Of a DNA stretch of 64,000 nucleotides, positions 17,625 to 26,412 are shown in pieces. The notes beneath the pieces are model-generated. The model searched no databases and had not been told where the DNA came from. It worked only from the letters and a program-made list of their open reading frames with translations. Source of the DNA: Nocardiopsis metallicus (GTDB lineage: Bacteria; Actinomycetota; Actinomycetes; Streptosporangiales; Streptosporangiaceae); contig NZ_JACHDO010000001.1 of the NCBI RefSeq assembly GCF_014201115.1, forward strand, positions 7,316,001 through 7,380,000, written 5' to 3'. The stretch's first letter is position 1, and each line of letters starts with the position of its first letter. The translations under genes were made by a program, and so were the position numbers.

Positions 17625-19796
17625 TTAGGCCTCCGAGCGCTCCTTGGCCAGGCGGCGCTCCACCTGCTCGGGGAGGCGTTCGTGGCGGAGGTAGTCGCGG
17701 GTGAAGACCCCCGTGCCGTGGGAGACCGAGCGCAGCTCCACGGCGTAGCGCACGATCTCCAGTTCGGGTACCTCCGCCCTGATCACCACCCGGCCGCCCG
17801 GCGCCGCCTCGGTGCCCACCACCCGGCCGCGGCGGGCGGACAGATCGCTCAGGACCGCGCCCAGGTAGGCGTCGTCGACCTCCACCGTCACCGTGTCCAC
17901 CGGTTCCAGGACGGCCAGCTCCGAGGTGGACGCGGCGTCGCGCAGGGCGAGGCGCCCGGCCTTCTGGAAGGCCATGTCCGAGGAGTCCACCGAGTGCGCC
18001 TTGCCGTCGTACAGGGTCACGCGCAGGTCCACCAGCGGGTGGCCGTGGTCCACGCCGTCTGCCATCTGGGCGCGTACGCCCTTCTCCACCGAGGGCACGT
18101 ACTGGCGGGGGACCACGCCGCCCACGACCTTGTCCACGAACTCCAGTCCGGCACCGGACTCCAGCGGCTCCACCCGGATCCGGCACACCCCGAACTCGCC
18201 GTGCCCGCCGCTCTGCTTGACGTTGCGGCCCATGCCCTGGCCGGGGCCGGTGAAGGTCTCCCGCAGCGGGATACGGACCTCCTCGGTCTCCACCCGGACC
18301 CCGTAGCGGTGTTCGAGCCGGTCCAGGGCGGCGTCCAGGTGGGCCTCGCCCAGGCTCCACAGGACCATCTGGTGGGTCTCGGGGTTGATCCGTACCCGAA
18401 GCGACGGGTCCTCCGCCACCAGGCGGGACACCGACTGGGACAGCTTGTCCTCGTCGGAGGCCGAGGCGGCGCGGATCGCCACCGGCATCATCGGATCGGG
18501 GAAGCGCCACGGCGGGACCCGGAACGGCAGTTCGGGCGCGGACAGGGTGTCCCCGGTCCGGGCCGCGGGCAGCTTCGAGACCAGGCACAGGTCACCGGCG
18601 ATCACCTCGCCCACCGGGCGGGCCTGGCGACCGAGCGGGACCGAGAGCGAACCCAGCCGCTCCTCGTCCCCGCTGCGGTCGAGCTCATCGGAGTTGCCCA
18701 GTCCGGTGCGCACCCCGTGGCCGTGCAGGTGGACGTCGACGTCGGGCACCAGCGTCCCGGAGAACACCCGTACCAGGCTGACCCGGCCCACGTACGGGTC
18801 AGTGGTGGTGCTCAGCACCTCGGCGACCAGCGGCCCCTCCGGATCGCAGGACAGGCCCTCGACCGGGTGGCCGTCGGGGCGGTTCACCGACGGGAACGGG
18901 CACCGGGTCGGGTCCGGGCAGGAGAGCGGGAGTTCGCGCAGCAGCTCGCGCACGCCCACGCCGCGGGTCGGGCTCAGCGCCAGCACCGGGTGGAAGCCGC
19001 CCGCGGCCACCGCCTTCTTGAGGTCGGCGATGAGCAGGTCCGGATCCAGCTCGCCGCCCTCCATGTAGCGCTCCATGAGCGCCTCGTCCTCGCTCTCGGT
19101 GATGACTTCCTCGATGAGGGTCTCCCGCAGCGGTCCCGCCTGCTCACGCAGCCAGTCGGGTGCCGGACACGAAGCGGGGGCGGACTCCATCCCGCCCCCG
19201 TCGGAGTAGTCGTAGTAGCGCTCCGAGACCAGACCCCAGAGCCCCACGAGTTCGCGTTGGTCGCCCGATCCCTCCACCGCGGGGACGTAGGCGGCGTGTA
19301 CCCCGGACCCGAAGGCGTCCTGACACTGTGCGACCACCTCGTCGAAGTCGGCTCGCGGGTGGTCGATCTTGGTGACGGCCACCGCCCGCGGCATGCCGAT
19401 GGCGGCGCACTCCTCCCACAGCATGCGGGTGCGCCCGTCCACGCCGTCCAGGGCGGAGATCACGAACAGGGCGGCGTCCGCGCCTCGCAGTCCGGCGCGC
19501 ATCGCCCCGATGAAGTCGGCGTAACCGGGGGTGTCCAGCAGGTTGACCTTGACATCGCCCACCATCACGGGGTTGACGGTCAGGTGCACGGAGCGCTTCT
19601 GCCGGACCTCGACCTCGTCGTGGTCGCTGACGGTCGTGCCCTCCTCCACACGGCCGGGGCGCTTGATCTCCCCGGCGGCGAGGAGCAGCGCCTCGACCAG
19701 GCTCGTCTTGCCCGCGCCGGTCGGCCCGACCAGCGCGATGTTGCGGATGTCCTGGGGCCTGGCGGCCCTCGGTACGGCTACGGCTCGGTCTACCAT
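17625..19796 (-). CDS. EF-G2-like translational GTPase
   Basis: A 723-residue elongation factor G-like protein. The P-loop GPTGAGKTSL is intact, but switch-2 reads DTPGYADF, with Tyr where canonical EF-G has the catalytic His, and the G4 motif reads TKID rather than NKxD. Domain II, III, IV (EFVDKVVGGVVPRQYVPSVEKG and HSVDSSDMAF) and V follow in order. These features fit the actinobacterial EF-G2/FusA2 group, which coexists with true EF-G and is reported to bind GTP with little ribosome-dependent hydrolysis. It stands alone, and its 3' end lies about 30 bp from the IS110 remnant. Confidence 0.85.
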   Translation of the reverse strand: MVDRAVAVPRAARPQDIRNIALVGPTGAGKTSLVEALLLAAGEIKRPGRVEEGTTVSDHDEVEVRQKRSVHLTVNPVMVGDVKVNLLDTPGYADFIGAMRAGLRGADAALFVISALDGVDGRTRMLWEECAAIGMPRAVAVTKIDHPRADFDEVVAQCQDAFGSGVHAAYVPAVEGSGDQRELVGLWGLVSERYYDYSDGGGMESAPASCPAPDWLREQAGPLRETLIEEVITESEDEALMERYMEGGELDPDLLIADLKKAVAAGGFHPVLALSPTRGVGVRELLRELPLSCPDPTRCPFPSVNRPDGHPVEGLSCDPEGPLVAEVLSTTTDPYVGRVSLVRVFSGTLVPDVDVHLHGHGVRTGLGNSDELDRSGDEERLGSLSVPLGRQARPVGEVIAGDLCLVSKLPAARTGDTLSAPELPFRVPPWRFPDPMMPVAIRAASASDEDKLSQSVSRLVAEDPSLRVRINPETHQMVLWSLGEAHLDAALDRLEHRYGVRVETEEVRIPLRETFTGPGQGMGRNVKQSGGHGEFGVCRIRVEPLESGAGLEFVDKVVGGVVPRQYVPSVEKGVRAQMADGVDHGHPLVDLRVTLYDGKAHSVDSSDMAFQKAGRLALRDAASTSELAVLEPVDTVTVEVDDAYLGAVLSDLSARRGRVVGTEAAPGGRVVIRAEVPELEIVRYAVELRSVSHGTGVFTRDYLRHERLPEQVERRLAKERSEA

Positions 19797-19974
19797 CCTT
19801 GCCTGCCCAGCCCTTCGGGGTTTGGCGGTGGCCGACCAAGACCACCGAAAGTGTGACCTGTGACACTCTCTACGGTCGCTCCTCGCAGCCCCGATAACAA
19901 GAGGTCACCCGGTCGATATCCCGGATGGGGCCCTTCGGGATCTATGACCCGGGATGTTCTTCTAGGCTGTGCCC

Positions 19975-21513
19975 GTGCCATGGTCGGAAAGTCTTCCTCA
20001 ATTCAGTCTCGCCGGGACCCTTCTGACGGTCCTGCTGCTGTTCTTCGCGGCGTTCGGCGAGCCCCTGCTCGGTCGGCGTGCGTTCTCGTGGCTGTCACGC
20101 CGCAGAGACGGCGACGAGCGAGCCCTCGGACTGCTGTACGCCGTCACGGTGGCGATCCACGTCCTGTGGGGCCTGATGGTCCTCGTGGTGCTGCTCGTCT
20201 CGCCCGCGCTGAACCTGGTCGATCTGGGACTGCGCACCCCTGACGCGTTCGGGCCCATCGTGGGCGCCGCGATCGGCGGGCTCATCGCGCTGGCCGCCTT
20301 CTGGGTGCTGGTCAACGGCCTGCCCACCAGGGAACGCTTTCCGGTCCTGGGCAAGCTGTCCGGCGGCAAGGGCGGCAGGGGGAAGCCCGGGCGCCGCGCG
20401 AAGCCGGGTGACGCGGACGCGGAGGGCACCGAGGGCAGGGGGAGGAAGGGCCACCGGGGGCGCCGCGGCGCCGCCAAGCCGATGACCCTGCCCGAACCCG
20501 GCCGAGAGCAGTACTTGCTCCTGCCGCGCACCGGCCGCGAACGGGGCCTGGCCGCGGGCATGGCGGTCACCGGAGGCGTGTTCGGCGAGCTCCTCTACCG
20601 GGGGCTGTTCATCACCCTGGTGGCCAGCATGGGGGTCCCGCTGTGGATCGCCGCCGTGCTGTCCATCGTGGTCTTCGCCGTGGCCCACGCCTACCAGGGC
20701 TGGTGGGGTCTGCTCAGCGCGGGCTTCTCCGGGACCCTGTTCACCATCCTGTACCTGGGGACGGGCAGCCTGGTCATCCCGGTCCTGGTCCACGTGGCGC
20801 TGAACCTGCGCTCGGTGGTGTTCCCGCCCGCGGCGGACCGGGAGGCGGCGCACGAGGCCTACCGCTCCGGGGACCGCTACGACGACGAGTACGACGAGTA
20901 CGAGTACGACGGGTACGAGGGCGACGGGTACGAGGACCGGGGTCACGGGGACACGGAGTACGGCGAGGACGACTACGGTCGGACGGGGGAGTTCGAGGCG
21001 GTCGAGGCCGACCGGACCGAGAACGAGCCCATGGCCGCCGCCGTACCGGCCGGCCCGCCCGCGCCGCCGCTTCAGCAGGGTCCGCCTTCCGCTGGTACCC
21101 CGCCGTTCGGGCAGTCCGCGCCTTATCCGGGGCCCCACAACCCGAACCCCCACAACCCGGGCCCCCGGCCGCCCCAGCCCGGGCCGGGCCACTTCCAGCA
21201 GGCATCGCCGCCCCCGTACCGGCCGACCCCCCAGCAGCCGCCTCAGCACCGGCCGCCGCAGGGGCTCCCGCAGGGGCCGCCACCCGGTTACGGTCAGCAG
21301 CCACCGCAGCAGCCACCGCAGCCTCCACAGGGCCCGCCGCCCGCCTACCCCCACCCGTCCGCTCCGCCCTCGTCGGACGGCGGTGACTTCCGCTCCGGTC
21401 CCGGACCCGCAGCTGACCAGGGCGGGCACCGCCTCTACCCGGACGAGTGGATCGACCGCCACCACGGCCCCGAGGGCGACACACCGGGGCCGGGCTCCCC
21501 GCCCCGCGACTGA
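19975..21513 (+). CDS. CPBP-family intramembrane metalloprotease with proline-rich tail
   Basis: A 512-residue membrane protein. Helices occur near residues 15-30, 58-80, 92-112 and 195-280. The CPBP (Abi/Rce1) motifs are GELLYRG (about 203-209, with Gly replacing the first Glu of the usual EExxxR), FAVAHAYQG and HVALNL. A charged loop (about 125-175) and a long tail from about 290 on, first acidic Asp/Tyr-rich and then Pro/Gln-rich, are low complexity. GTG 19975 lies 7 bases after a TAGGCT -10 box (19963-19968), suggesting a leaderless mRNA; GTG 19969 is the alternative. Confidence 0.82.
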   Translation: MPWSESLPQFSLAGTLLTVLLLFFAAFGEPLLGRRAFSWLSRRRDGDERALGLLYAVTVAIHVLWGLMVLVVLLVSPALNLVDLGLRTPDAFGPIVGAAIGGLIALAAFWVLVNGLPTRERFPVLGKLSGGKGGRGKPGRRAKPGDADAEGTEGRGRKGHRGRRGAAKPMTLPEPGREQYLLLPRTGRERGLAAGMAVTGGVFGELLYRGLFITLVASMGVPLWIAAVLSIVVFAVAHAYQGWWGLLSAGFSGTLFTILYLGTGSLVIPVLVHVALNLRSVVFPPAADREAAHEAYRSGDRYDDEYDEYEYDGYEGDGYEDRGHGDTEYGEDDYGRTGEFEAVEADRTENEPMAAAVPAGPPAPPLQQGPPSAGTPPFGQSAPYPGPHNPNPHNPGPRPPQPGPGHFQQASPPPYRPTPQQPPQHRPPQGLPQGPPPGYGQQPPQQPPQPPQGPPPAYPHPSAPPSSDGGDFRSGPGPAADQGGHRLYPDEWIDRHHGPEGDTPGPGSPPRD

Positions 21514-21527
21514 TCGTGCACGATGGA

Positions 21528-22328
21528 GTGGTGTCCGATGCCATTGACCACCCCATCGCCCAGCCCCAGGAGAACCGTTTCTGGCTGACCACCTCGGACG
21601 GCGTGGGGATCGACGCCGTGCTGCTGCGCCGTGCCCAGCCCCGCACCACCGCGGTGGTCCTCGCCAACGGCTTCATCGGCACCTACCGCAGCCCGCACAC
21701 CCGCGCCATCGCCGAGGGCCTGCTGTCCGTGGGCGACGTGATGACCTTCGACTTCCGGGGCCACCACGGCTCCGGAGGCCGCAGCACGGTGGGCAACGCC
21801 GAGATCCACGACCTCGAAGCGGTGGTGAGCCGCCTGCGCGAGCTCGGCTACACCCACATCGCCGCCGTGGGCTTCTCGATGGGCGCGGCGGTCGCGATCC
21901 GGCACGCCGCCATCTACGGCGGCACCAGTGCCGTGGTGTCCGTGAGCGGGCCCAGCCGCTGGCACTACCAGGGCACCCGGGCGATGCGCCTGCTGCACAT
22001 CGGGATCGGCAAGACCTTCGGCCGCGCCTTCCTGAAGCGCTTCCGCAAGGTCCGGGTCACCGACCAGCGATGGAACCCCACTCCGGCCGAACCCCGTGAG
22101 ATCGCCGGCGAGGTCGCGCCGGCCCCGCTGCTGGTCGTGCACGGCGACGCCGACGCCTACTTCCCGGTCTCGCACGCCACCGCCATCTACGACGCCGCCC
22201 GCGAACCCAAGGACCTGTGGATCATCCCGGAGATGGGCCACGCGGAGAGGGCCGTCAGCTCCGACCTGGTGGCCCGCCTGCGCGAGTGGCTCGGCGAGCG
22301 GCTGCCGCAGAGGGAGCGACCCGCCTGA
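21528..22328 (+). CDS. Alpha/beta hydrolase
   Basis: A 266-residue hydrolase of the dienelactone-hydrolase/acyl-peptidase-like type. The nucleophile elbow is GFSMGAA (Ser near residue 118), an acid is likely in HGDADAYFPVSHA, and the His is in PEMGHAERA near the end. FDFRGHHGSGG gives the oxyanion-region HG-like motif. GTG 21528 is the probable start, 14 bp after the CPBP gene stop, so the two genes are likely one transcript. The substrate cannot be assigned. Confidence 0.82.
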   Translation: MVSDAIDHPIAQPQENRFWLTTSDGVGIDAVLLRRAQPRTTAVVLANGFIGTYRSPHTRAIAEGLLSVGDVMTFDFRGHHGSGGRSTVGNAEIHDLEAVVSRLRELGYTHIAAVGFSMGAAVAIRHAAIYGGTSAVVSVSGPSRWHYQGTRAMRLLHIGIGKTFGRAFLKRFRKVRVTDQRWNPTPAEPREIAGEVAPAPLLVVHGDADAYFPVSHATAIYDAAREPKDLWIIPEMGHAERAVSSDLVARLREWLGERLPQRERPA

Positions 22329-22422
22329 GGCTCCGACCGGGTCGGGTGCGGGTACCAGGCCTCAGCCACCGGGGCAGGTGACCCGCATCGACAGGCCACG
22401 GCGACTCGGCTAGAAAGGACGG

Positions 22423-23691
22423 ATGATCCGATCTCGCTCCTCCGCCGCCGGGAAAGGTGACCCCGAGTTCACCGAGGCCGACCTCCCCGGCCTGAGGGGG
22501 CGCGGCTTCGCCCTGCTCATCCTGGCCACCGCGGCCGGACTGTGCGGGTTCGCCGCCGTCCTGCCCCTCGTGCCCCTGTGGGCCAGCCGGGGCGGCGCGG
22601 GCGAGTTCGGGGCGGGCGCCACCACCGCCGCGTTCATGCTCACCACCGTCATCACCCAGCTGGCCATGCCCTGGCTGCTGGACCACGCGGGCGGCTACCG
22701 GTGGGCGTTCCCGGTCGGATCCCTCATCATGGGCCTGCCCATGCCGCTGTTCGCCCTCACCACCGACCTCGGGCCGCTGGTGGCGGTCTCGGCGGTGCGC
22801 GGGGTGGGTTTCGGGATGGTGACCGTGGCAGGGACGGCGCTCGCCGCCCGCCTGGTCGCCAAGGAACAGGTCGGCCGGGCCACCGGCTACTACGGCCTCG
22901 CCGTCGGGCTCCCGCAGATCGTCATCCTGCCCGGCGGGGTGGCGCTGGCGCTCAGCATCGGATTCGACACCGCCTTCTGGCTCACCGGGATCTGCGGCGT
23001 GCTGGCGGCGGCGCTGGCCTCCGGCATCTGGTTCGCCGACGGCGGCCGCAACCGCGCGGCGCTGCGCGGAGCGGGCCCCGAGGCCGGGAAGGGGACCGCC
23101 GAGGCGCCGAGCGCCCCGCGCGGCCTCCCACTCCTGAGCGCCCTGGCCGCGCCGCTGATCATCATGCTGGTGGTGTCCTCGGCCGCCAGCGCCGTCGTCA
23201 CCTTCCTGGCCATCCCGTTCGAACAGGCGGCCTGGCTGGTCAGCGCACTACTGGCCGCCTACGCGCTGATGCTCGTCACCGGCAGGTGGACCGCCGGGGT
23301 CCTGTACGACCGCTACCGGCGCACCGTCCTACTGCTGCCCGGAACCCTCGCGGCGGTCGCGGGCACGGGGCTGCTCACCGCCGGGCTGTGGGCCAACGGC
23401 GACGGCTCGCCGGGGGCGGGCGTGGCCCTGCTGGTGCTGGGTGGGACGGCGCTGTTCGGGCTCGGGTTCGGCGCGGTGCAGAACGAGGCCGTCACCGTGA
23501 TGCTGGAACGCGCCGGACCGACCGGCTACGGGCGCGCCAGCGCGTGGTGGAACATCGGCTACGACGCGGGTACCGGGGCCGGGGCGATCGGCCTCGGCCT
23601 GGTCATCCAGCTCATGGGTTACGGACCGGCCTTCGCGATCGTGGCCGTGTCCCTGGCCGCGGTCCTACCACTGGCCCTGCGCCGGAAGTGA
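22423..23691 (+). CDS. MFS transporter
   Basis: A 422-residue protein with about twelve membrane helices, a central hydrophilic loop (about 205-230) and a motif-A-like DHAGGYR after helix 2. The overall plan is that of a drug or metabolite exporter of the major facilitator superfamily. AAAGGACGG precedes ATG 22423. It ends 28 bp from the convergent hydrolase gene at 23720. The substrate is unknown and there is no adjacent regulator. Confidence 0.85.
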   Translation: MIRSRSSAAGKGDPEFTEADLPGLRGRGFALLILATAAGLCGFAAVLPLVPLWASRGGAGEFGAGATTAAFMLTTVITQLAMPWLLDHAGGYRWAFPVGSLIMGLPMPLFALTTDLGPLVAVSAVRGVGFGMVTVAGTALAARLVAKEQVGRATGYYGLAVGLPQIVILPGGVALALSIGFDTAFWLTGICGVLAAALASGIWFADGGRNRAALRGAGPEAGKGTAEAPSAPRGLPLLSALAAPLIIMLVVSSAASAVVTFLAIPFEQAAWLVSALLAAYALMLVTGRWTAGVLYDRYRRTVLLLPGTLAAVAGTGLLTAGLWANGDGSPGAGVALLVLGGTALFGLGFGAVQNEAVTVMLERAGPTGYGRASAWWNIGYDAGTGAGAIGLGLVIQLMGYGPAFAIVAVSLAAVLPLALRRK

Positions 23692-23719
23692 ACCCTGTGC
23701 CGCCCTGACCCCGGGTGGA

Positions 23720-24706
23720 TCAGTACGAGCTGATGTGCACGTGGTCGTAGTGGTTCTGGGTGAGGTCGCCGCGGTCGTTCATCCAGGTCCACTGGCGCGA
23801 GGTCGACTGCCAGATCTGCTGTTCCCAGATGATGTACTTGATGCCCAGCCGGTCCGCGTTGGCGATGCCGTAGTCGGAGATCGCCTGGCCCAGGGCCCTG
23901 TTCTCCGCTGAGGGCGCGGCGCCGTTGGCGCTCATCATGAAGTCGCAGGCGGTACCGGTGCCGTGGTCGTCGTTGCTCGGCCGCCAGCAGCCCACCGGGT
24001 AGGGAGCGCCGAACTCCATGATGATCTCGTCGCGGATGGCCGCCATCCGGGGCTGGGTCTGCTCCCAGCCGCCGCCGCGCGCGCTGTCGGGGACCGTGCC
24101 GTTGCCGCCGCCTCCGCCGGCACCGGGGGTCTCCGGCTCCGCCGGGACCTGCTCGGCCTCGTACTCCTCGATCCGCTTCTCGACCTCCTCGCGCTGCTCC
24201 TCCAGCTCGTCGATCAGATCGGAGGCCTCGGCCAGCTCGCCCTGGAGTTCCTCGGTGAGCTCGGCCTGCTCGTCGCGCAGAGCGATGAGCTCGGAGATCT
24301 GCTCGGCCTGGTTCTGCCCGAGGTAGTCGACGTTGGCGGCGTCGACGAACATGTCCTCGGGGTCGCTGGAGAAGACGACCTGGAGGGTGGGGTCGAAGCC
24401 GTCGCCCTTGTACCTGGCGGCGGCGATGGCCGACACCCCGCCGCGGGACTTCTCCAGGCGCTCCTCGAGCTCCTCGAGTTCGGCCTCGGCGGCCTCCGCC
24501 CGGTCCTTGATCTCGGTGTACTGGAGCAGCTCGCCGTCGTAGGTCTCCTCGAGCTCCTCCGCGCGCTCGGTGAGTTCGTCGATGTCGACGTCGTCGGGGT
24601 CTGCATGGGCGACACCGGGCAGGCCGGTGAGCATCACGGCGGTGACGACGGCGAGGGACGCGGTGAACCGGCCGCGACGGGGGGAGTTGCGAGGAGTGGA
24701 AGTCAT
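23720..24706 (-). CDS. Secreted coiled-coil protein with ARB-07466-like hydrolase domain
   Basis: A 328-residue protein with a signal peptide (basic head, then a hydrophobic core to GVAHA-D near residue 36). A long coiled coil (about 40-190, ELEELEERLEKS and EELQGELAEASDLIDELEEQ) resembles the N-terminal part of RipA-type cell-wall hydrolases. After a Gly-rich linker the C-terminal domain (about 215-328) has a HGTGTACDFMM motif and ends HYDHVHISSY, the His/Asp zinc-site pattern of the M15-like ARB-07466 domain. This suggests a secreted peptidoglycan hydrolase or autolysis factor. GGAG precedes ATG 24706. Confidence 0.82.
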   Translation of the reverse strand: MTSTPRNSPRRGRFTASLAVVTAVMLTGLPGVAHADPDDVDIDELTERAEELEETYDGELLQYTEIKDRAEAAEAELEELEERLEKSRGGVSAIAAARYKGDGFDPTLQVVFSSDPEDMFVDAANVDYLGQNQAEQISELIALRDEQAELTEELQGELAEASDLIDELEEQREEVEKRIEEYEAEQVPAEPETPGAGGGGGNGTVPDSARGGGWEQTQPRMAAIRDEIIMEFGAPYPVGCWRPSNDDHGTGTACDFMMSANGAAPSAENRALGQAISDYGIANADRLGIKYIIWEQQIWQSTSRQWTWMNDRGDLTQNHYDHVHISSY

Positions 24707-24748
24707 GTCTGCTCCGTGGATGGTCTGAGATCATCCGCATCGCCGGGG

Positions 24749-24763
24749 GACGGCTGTGCCGTC
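24749..24763 (-). other. Small hairpin in the leader of the secreted hydrolase gene
   Basis: GACGGC and GCCGTC arms with a 3-base loop lie 43-57 bp upstream of the ATG. It could affect translation. I looked for a ydaO-type (c-di-AMP) riboswitch, common before such hydrolase genes, and did not find its conserved elements. Confidence 0.3.
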
Positions 24764-24876
24764 ACGGGAGAGGAGTTACTCAGCAGACCATACGAGATCT
24801 TGGCGTTACGTGCACAGTGAGTTGACTCGCGTTGCTGTGGGGGTTGAGCGGGGATCTGTCCAGAAGATACCCGGAC

Positions 24877-24924
24877 CGGGTGACCGGACCGAACGTCAAG
24901 GGGAGGGATCGGTCCGGTCACCCG
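24877..24924 (-). terminator. Terminator-like inverted repeat after def
   Basis: Perfect 15-base arms CGGGTGACCGGACCG (24877-24891) and CGGTCCGGTCACCCG (24910-24924) with an 18-base spacer, starting 44 bp past the def stop codon. It probably separates def from the secreted hydrolase gene. Confidence 0.6.
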
Positions 24925-24967
24925 CAGGTCGGCCGCCGCGGGGCTGCGGGGGCAGGGCCGGGAGGAT

Positions 24968-25525
24968 TCAGCCGTTTCCGCCGAAGGCGCTGGGCAGGCG
25001 CACGGAGGTGGTGGGCGCGGGCTGTTCGGAGGGCAGGAACCAGTCCGAGCGGCGGATGTCCCGCAGCGCCCGCTTGCGGGTCTCGGAGTCCAGGCGGTCG
25101 ATGTAGAGCATGCCGTCCAGGTGGTCGGTCTCGTGCTGGAGGCACTGGGCCATCAGTCCGGTGCCCTCGACGGTGACCGGCTCGTTGCGCAGGTCCACAC
25201 CTTTGACCACGGCCCGCTCGGCGCGCTTGGTCCGGTACCAGAGCCGCGGGATGGACAGGCAGCCCTCGTCGCAGTCCTGGAGCTCCTCGGAGAGCTCGAC
25301 GATCTCCGGGTTGATCACGTACCCGATCCGGCCCTCGACGGCGTAGCTGAACACGCGTGAGCCCACACCGATCTGGGTGGCGGCCACCCCGGCCCGCCCG
25401 GGGGCGTCCACGGTGTCGAGGAGGTCGCGGACCAGCTTCTCCGCGCGCTGGTCGAAGGTGGTCACGGGGGCGGTCTTGGTCACGAGAACGGGGTCGCCGA
25501 AGCGGACGATGGGGCGCATGGTCAT
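24968..25525 (-). CDS. def: Peptide deformylase
   Basis: A 185-residue zinc/iron enzyme that removes the N-formyl group from new proteins. All three family motifs are present: GVAATQIGVG (motif 1), EGCLSIP with the metal-binding Cys (motif 2), and QHETDHLDG with the two His ligands and the catalytic Glu (motif 3). The C-terminal 20 residues are a low-complexity extension. The start reads MTMRPIV; ATG 25525 or ATG 25519 would serve. It lies downstream of the nucleotidyltransferase gene on the same strand, with a gap of about 77 bp. Confidence 0.93.
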   Translation of the reverse strand: MTMRPIVRFGDPVLVTKTAPVTTFDQRAEKLVRDLLDTVDAPGRAGVAATQIGVGSRVFSYAVEGRIGYVINPEIVELSEELQDCDEGCLSIPRLWYRTKRAERAVVKGVDLRNEPVTVEGTGLMAQCLQHETDHLDGMLYIDRLDSETRKRALRDIRRSDWFLPSEQPAPTTSVRLPSAFGGNG

Positions 25526-25602
25526 GAAACCAGATTAGTTCCCCGACGTCATGGCTCGCCCGTCCTTGTGGGCAACCTGTGGACAGGGGCACGGGGGAGG
25601 GG

Positions 25603-26412
25603 TCAGGTGGCCAGGCCGGGGCGCAGGGAATCGTCCAGGACCATCTCGATGTAGTCGAGGGCGGCGCGGCGGCGGGCCAGGGCGCTCTCGTACAGGGAAG
25701 GGGTCTGGGCGCCGCGGCGCACGCGCAGGCACTCGTTGACGATGCGCTGCCAGCGCTCGGGGAAGGCGTGCAGGGCGTAGGCGCCCGCGCCGGACTTGGA
25801 GGTGATCTCACCGGTCTTGAGCGTGAAGTGCAGGCGGCTGACGCTCAGCACGCTCCACGACGGGGCCAGCGAGCCGAGGACGGCCAGACCGCGCGGGGTG
25901 ACCAGCCGACCGGCCTTCTCGCGCCAGCGGCACCAGTGTTCGTCGAGCGAGCCGAGGGACCAGTCGCGCAGGCTCTCCGGCTCGTCCCACACGTCCAGTT
26001 CCACGGGGTGCGGGCCGCGGACGGTCACGCCGCGCTCGGCCAGGATGTGCCAGGTGACCGGATTGACGTCGACGGACGCGCTGGTGCGGAAGCGTCCGTT
26101 GATCACGGAGGGGACGGGACCGCAGTCGCCGGGGGCCTGGTTGAGCTCGTCCCAGGTGACGTGGACGCCGTTGAACTGGGGGCGGGGGACCTCGCCGCGG
26201 GTGCGCGCGTGGATGCGGCGCAGGGCGTCGACGTCCTCCCCGGAGCGGCGGCCGGTCACGATGACGAAGTCGACGTCGCTGGTGTGCGGGCGGAAGTCGC
26301 CGAGGGCGACCGAACCGGTCAGGTAGAGACCCTGGACCAGCCCGGGGGCCTCCTGATCAGCGTTGGCGAGGAAAGCCTGGGTAAGCGTCCGCACCCGAGG
26401 GTGGACGACCAT
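25603..26412 (-). CDS. Nucleotidyltransferase (AadA/DUF4111-like)
   Basis: A 269-residue protein of the DNA polymerase beta superfamily. The active site reads LTGSVALGDFRPHTSDVDFVIV, the GS-x10-DxD signature with two metal-binding Asp. The C-terminal helical part, containing TPRGLAVLGSLAPSW, is like the aminoglycoside nucleotidyltransferase group. These enzymes transfer AMP or another NMP to a hydroxyl acceptor, and resistance is one possibility only. ATG 26412 is preferred because TGGAG lies 6 bases upstream; a TTG at 26418 adds two residues but is too close to that site. Confidence 0.78.
   Translation of the reverse strand: MVVHPRVRTLTQAFLANADQEAPGLVQGLYLTGSVALGDFRPHTSDVDFVIVTGRRSGEDVDALRRIHARTRGEVPRPQFNGVHVTWDELNQAPGDCGPVPSVINGRFRTSASVDVNPVTWHILAERGVTVRGPHPVELDVWDEPESLRDWSLGSLDEHWCRWREKAGRLVTPRGLAVLGSLAPSWSVLSVSRLHFTLKTGEITSKSGAGAYALHAFPERWQRIVNECLRVRRGAQTPSLYESALARRRAALDYIEMVLDDSLRPGLAT

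Noticed and set aside
17682-19856. Open frame of 724 codons on the plus strand opposite the EF-G2 gene
   Set aside because: The composition is typical of an antisense GC-rich frame, and the minus strand encodes all five EF-G domains.
24707-24960. Possible ydaO (c-di-AMP) riboswitch before the secreted hydrolase gene
   Set aside because: The conserved ydaO core sequences are not visible; only a small hairpin and the def terminator are seen.
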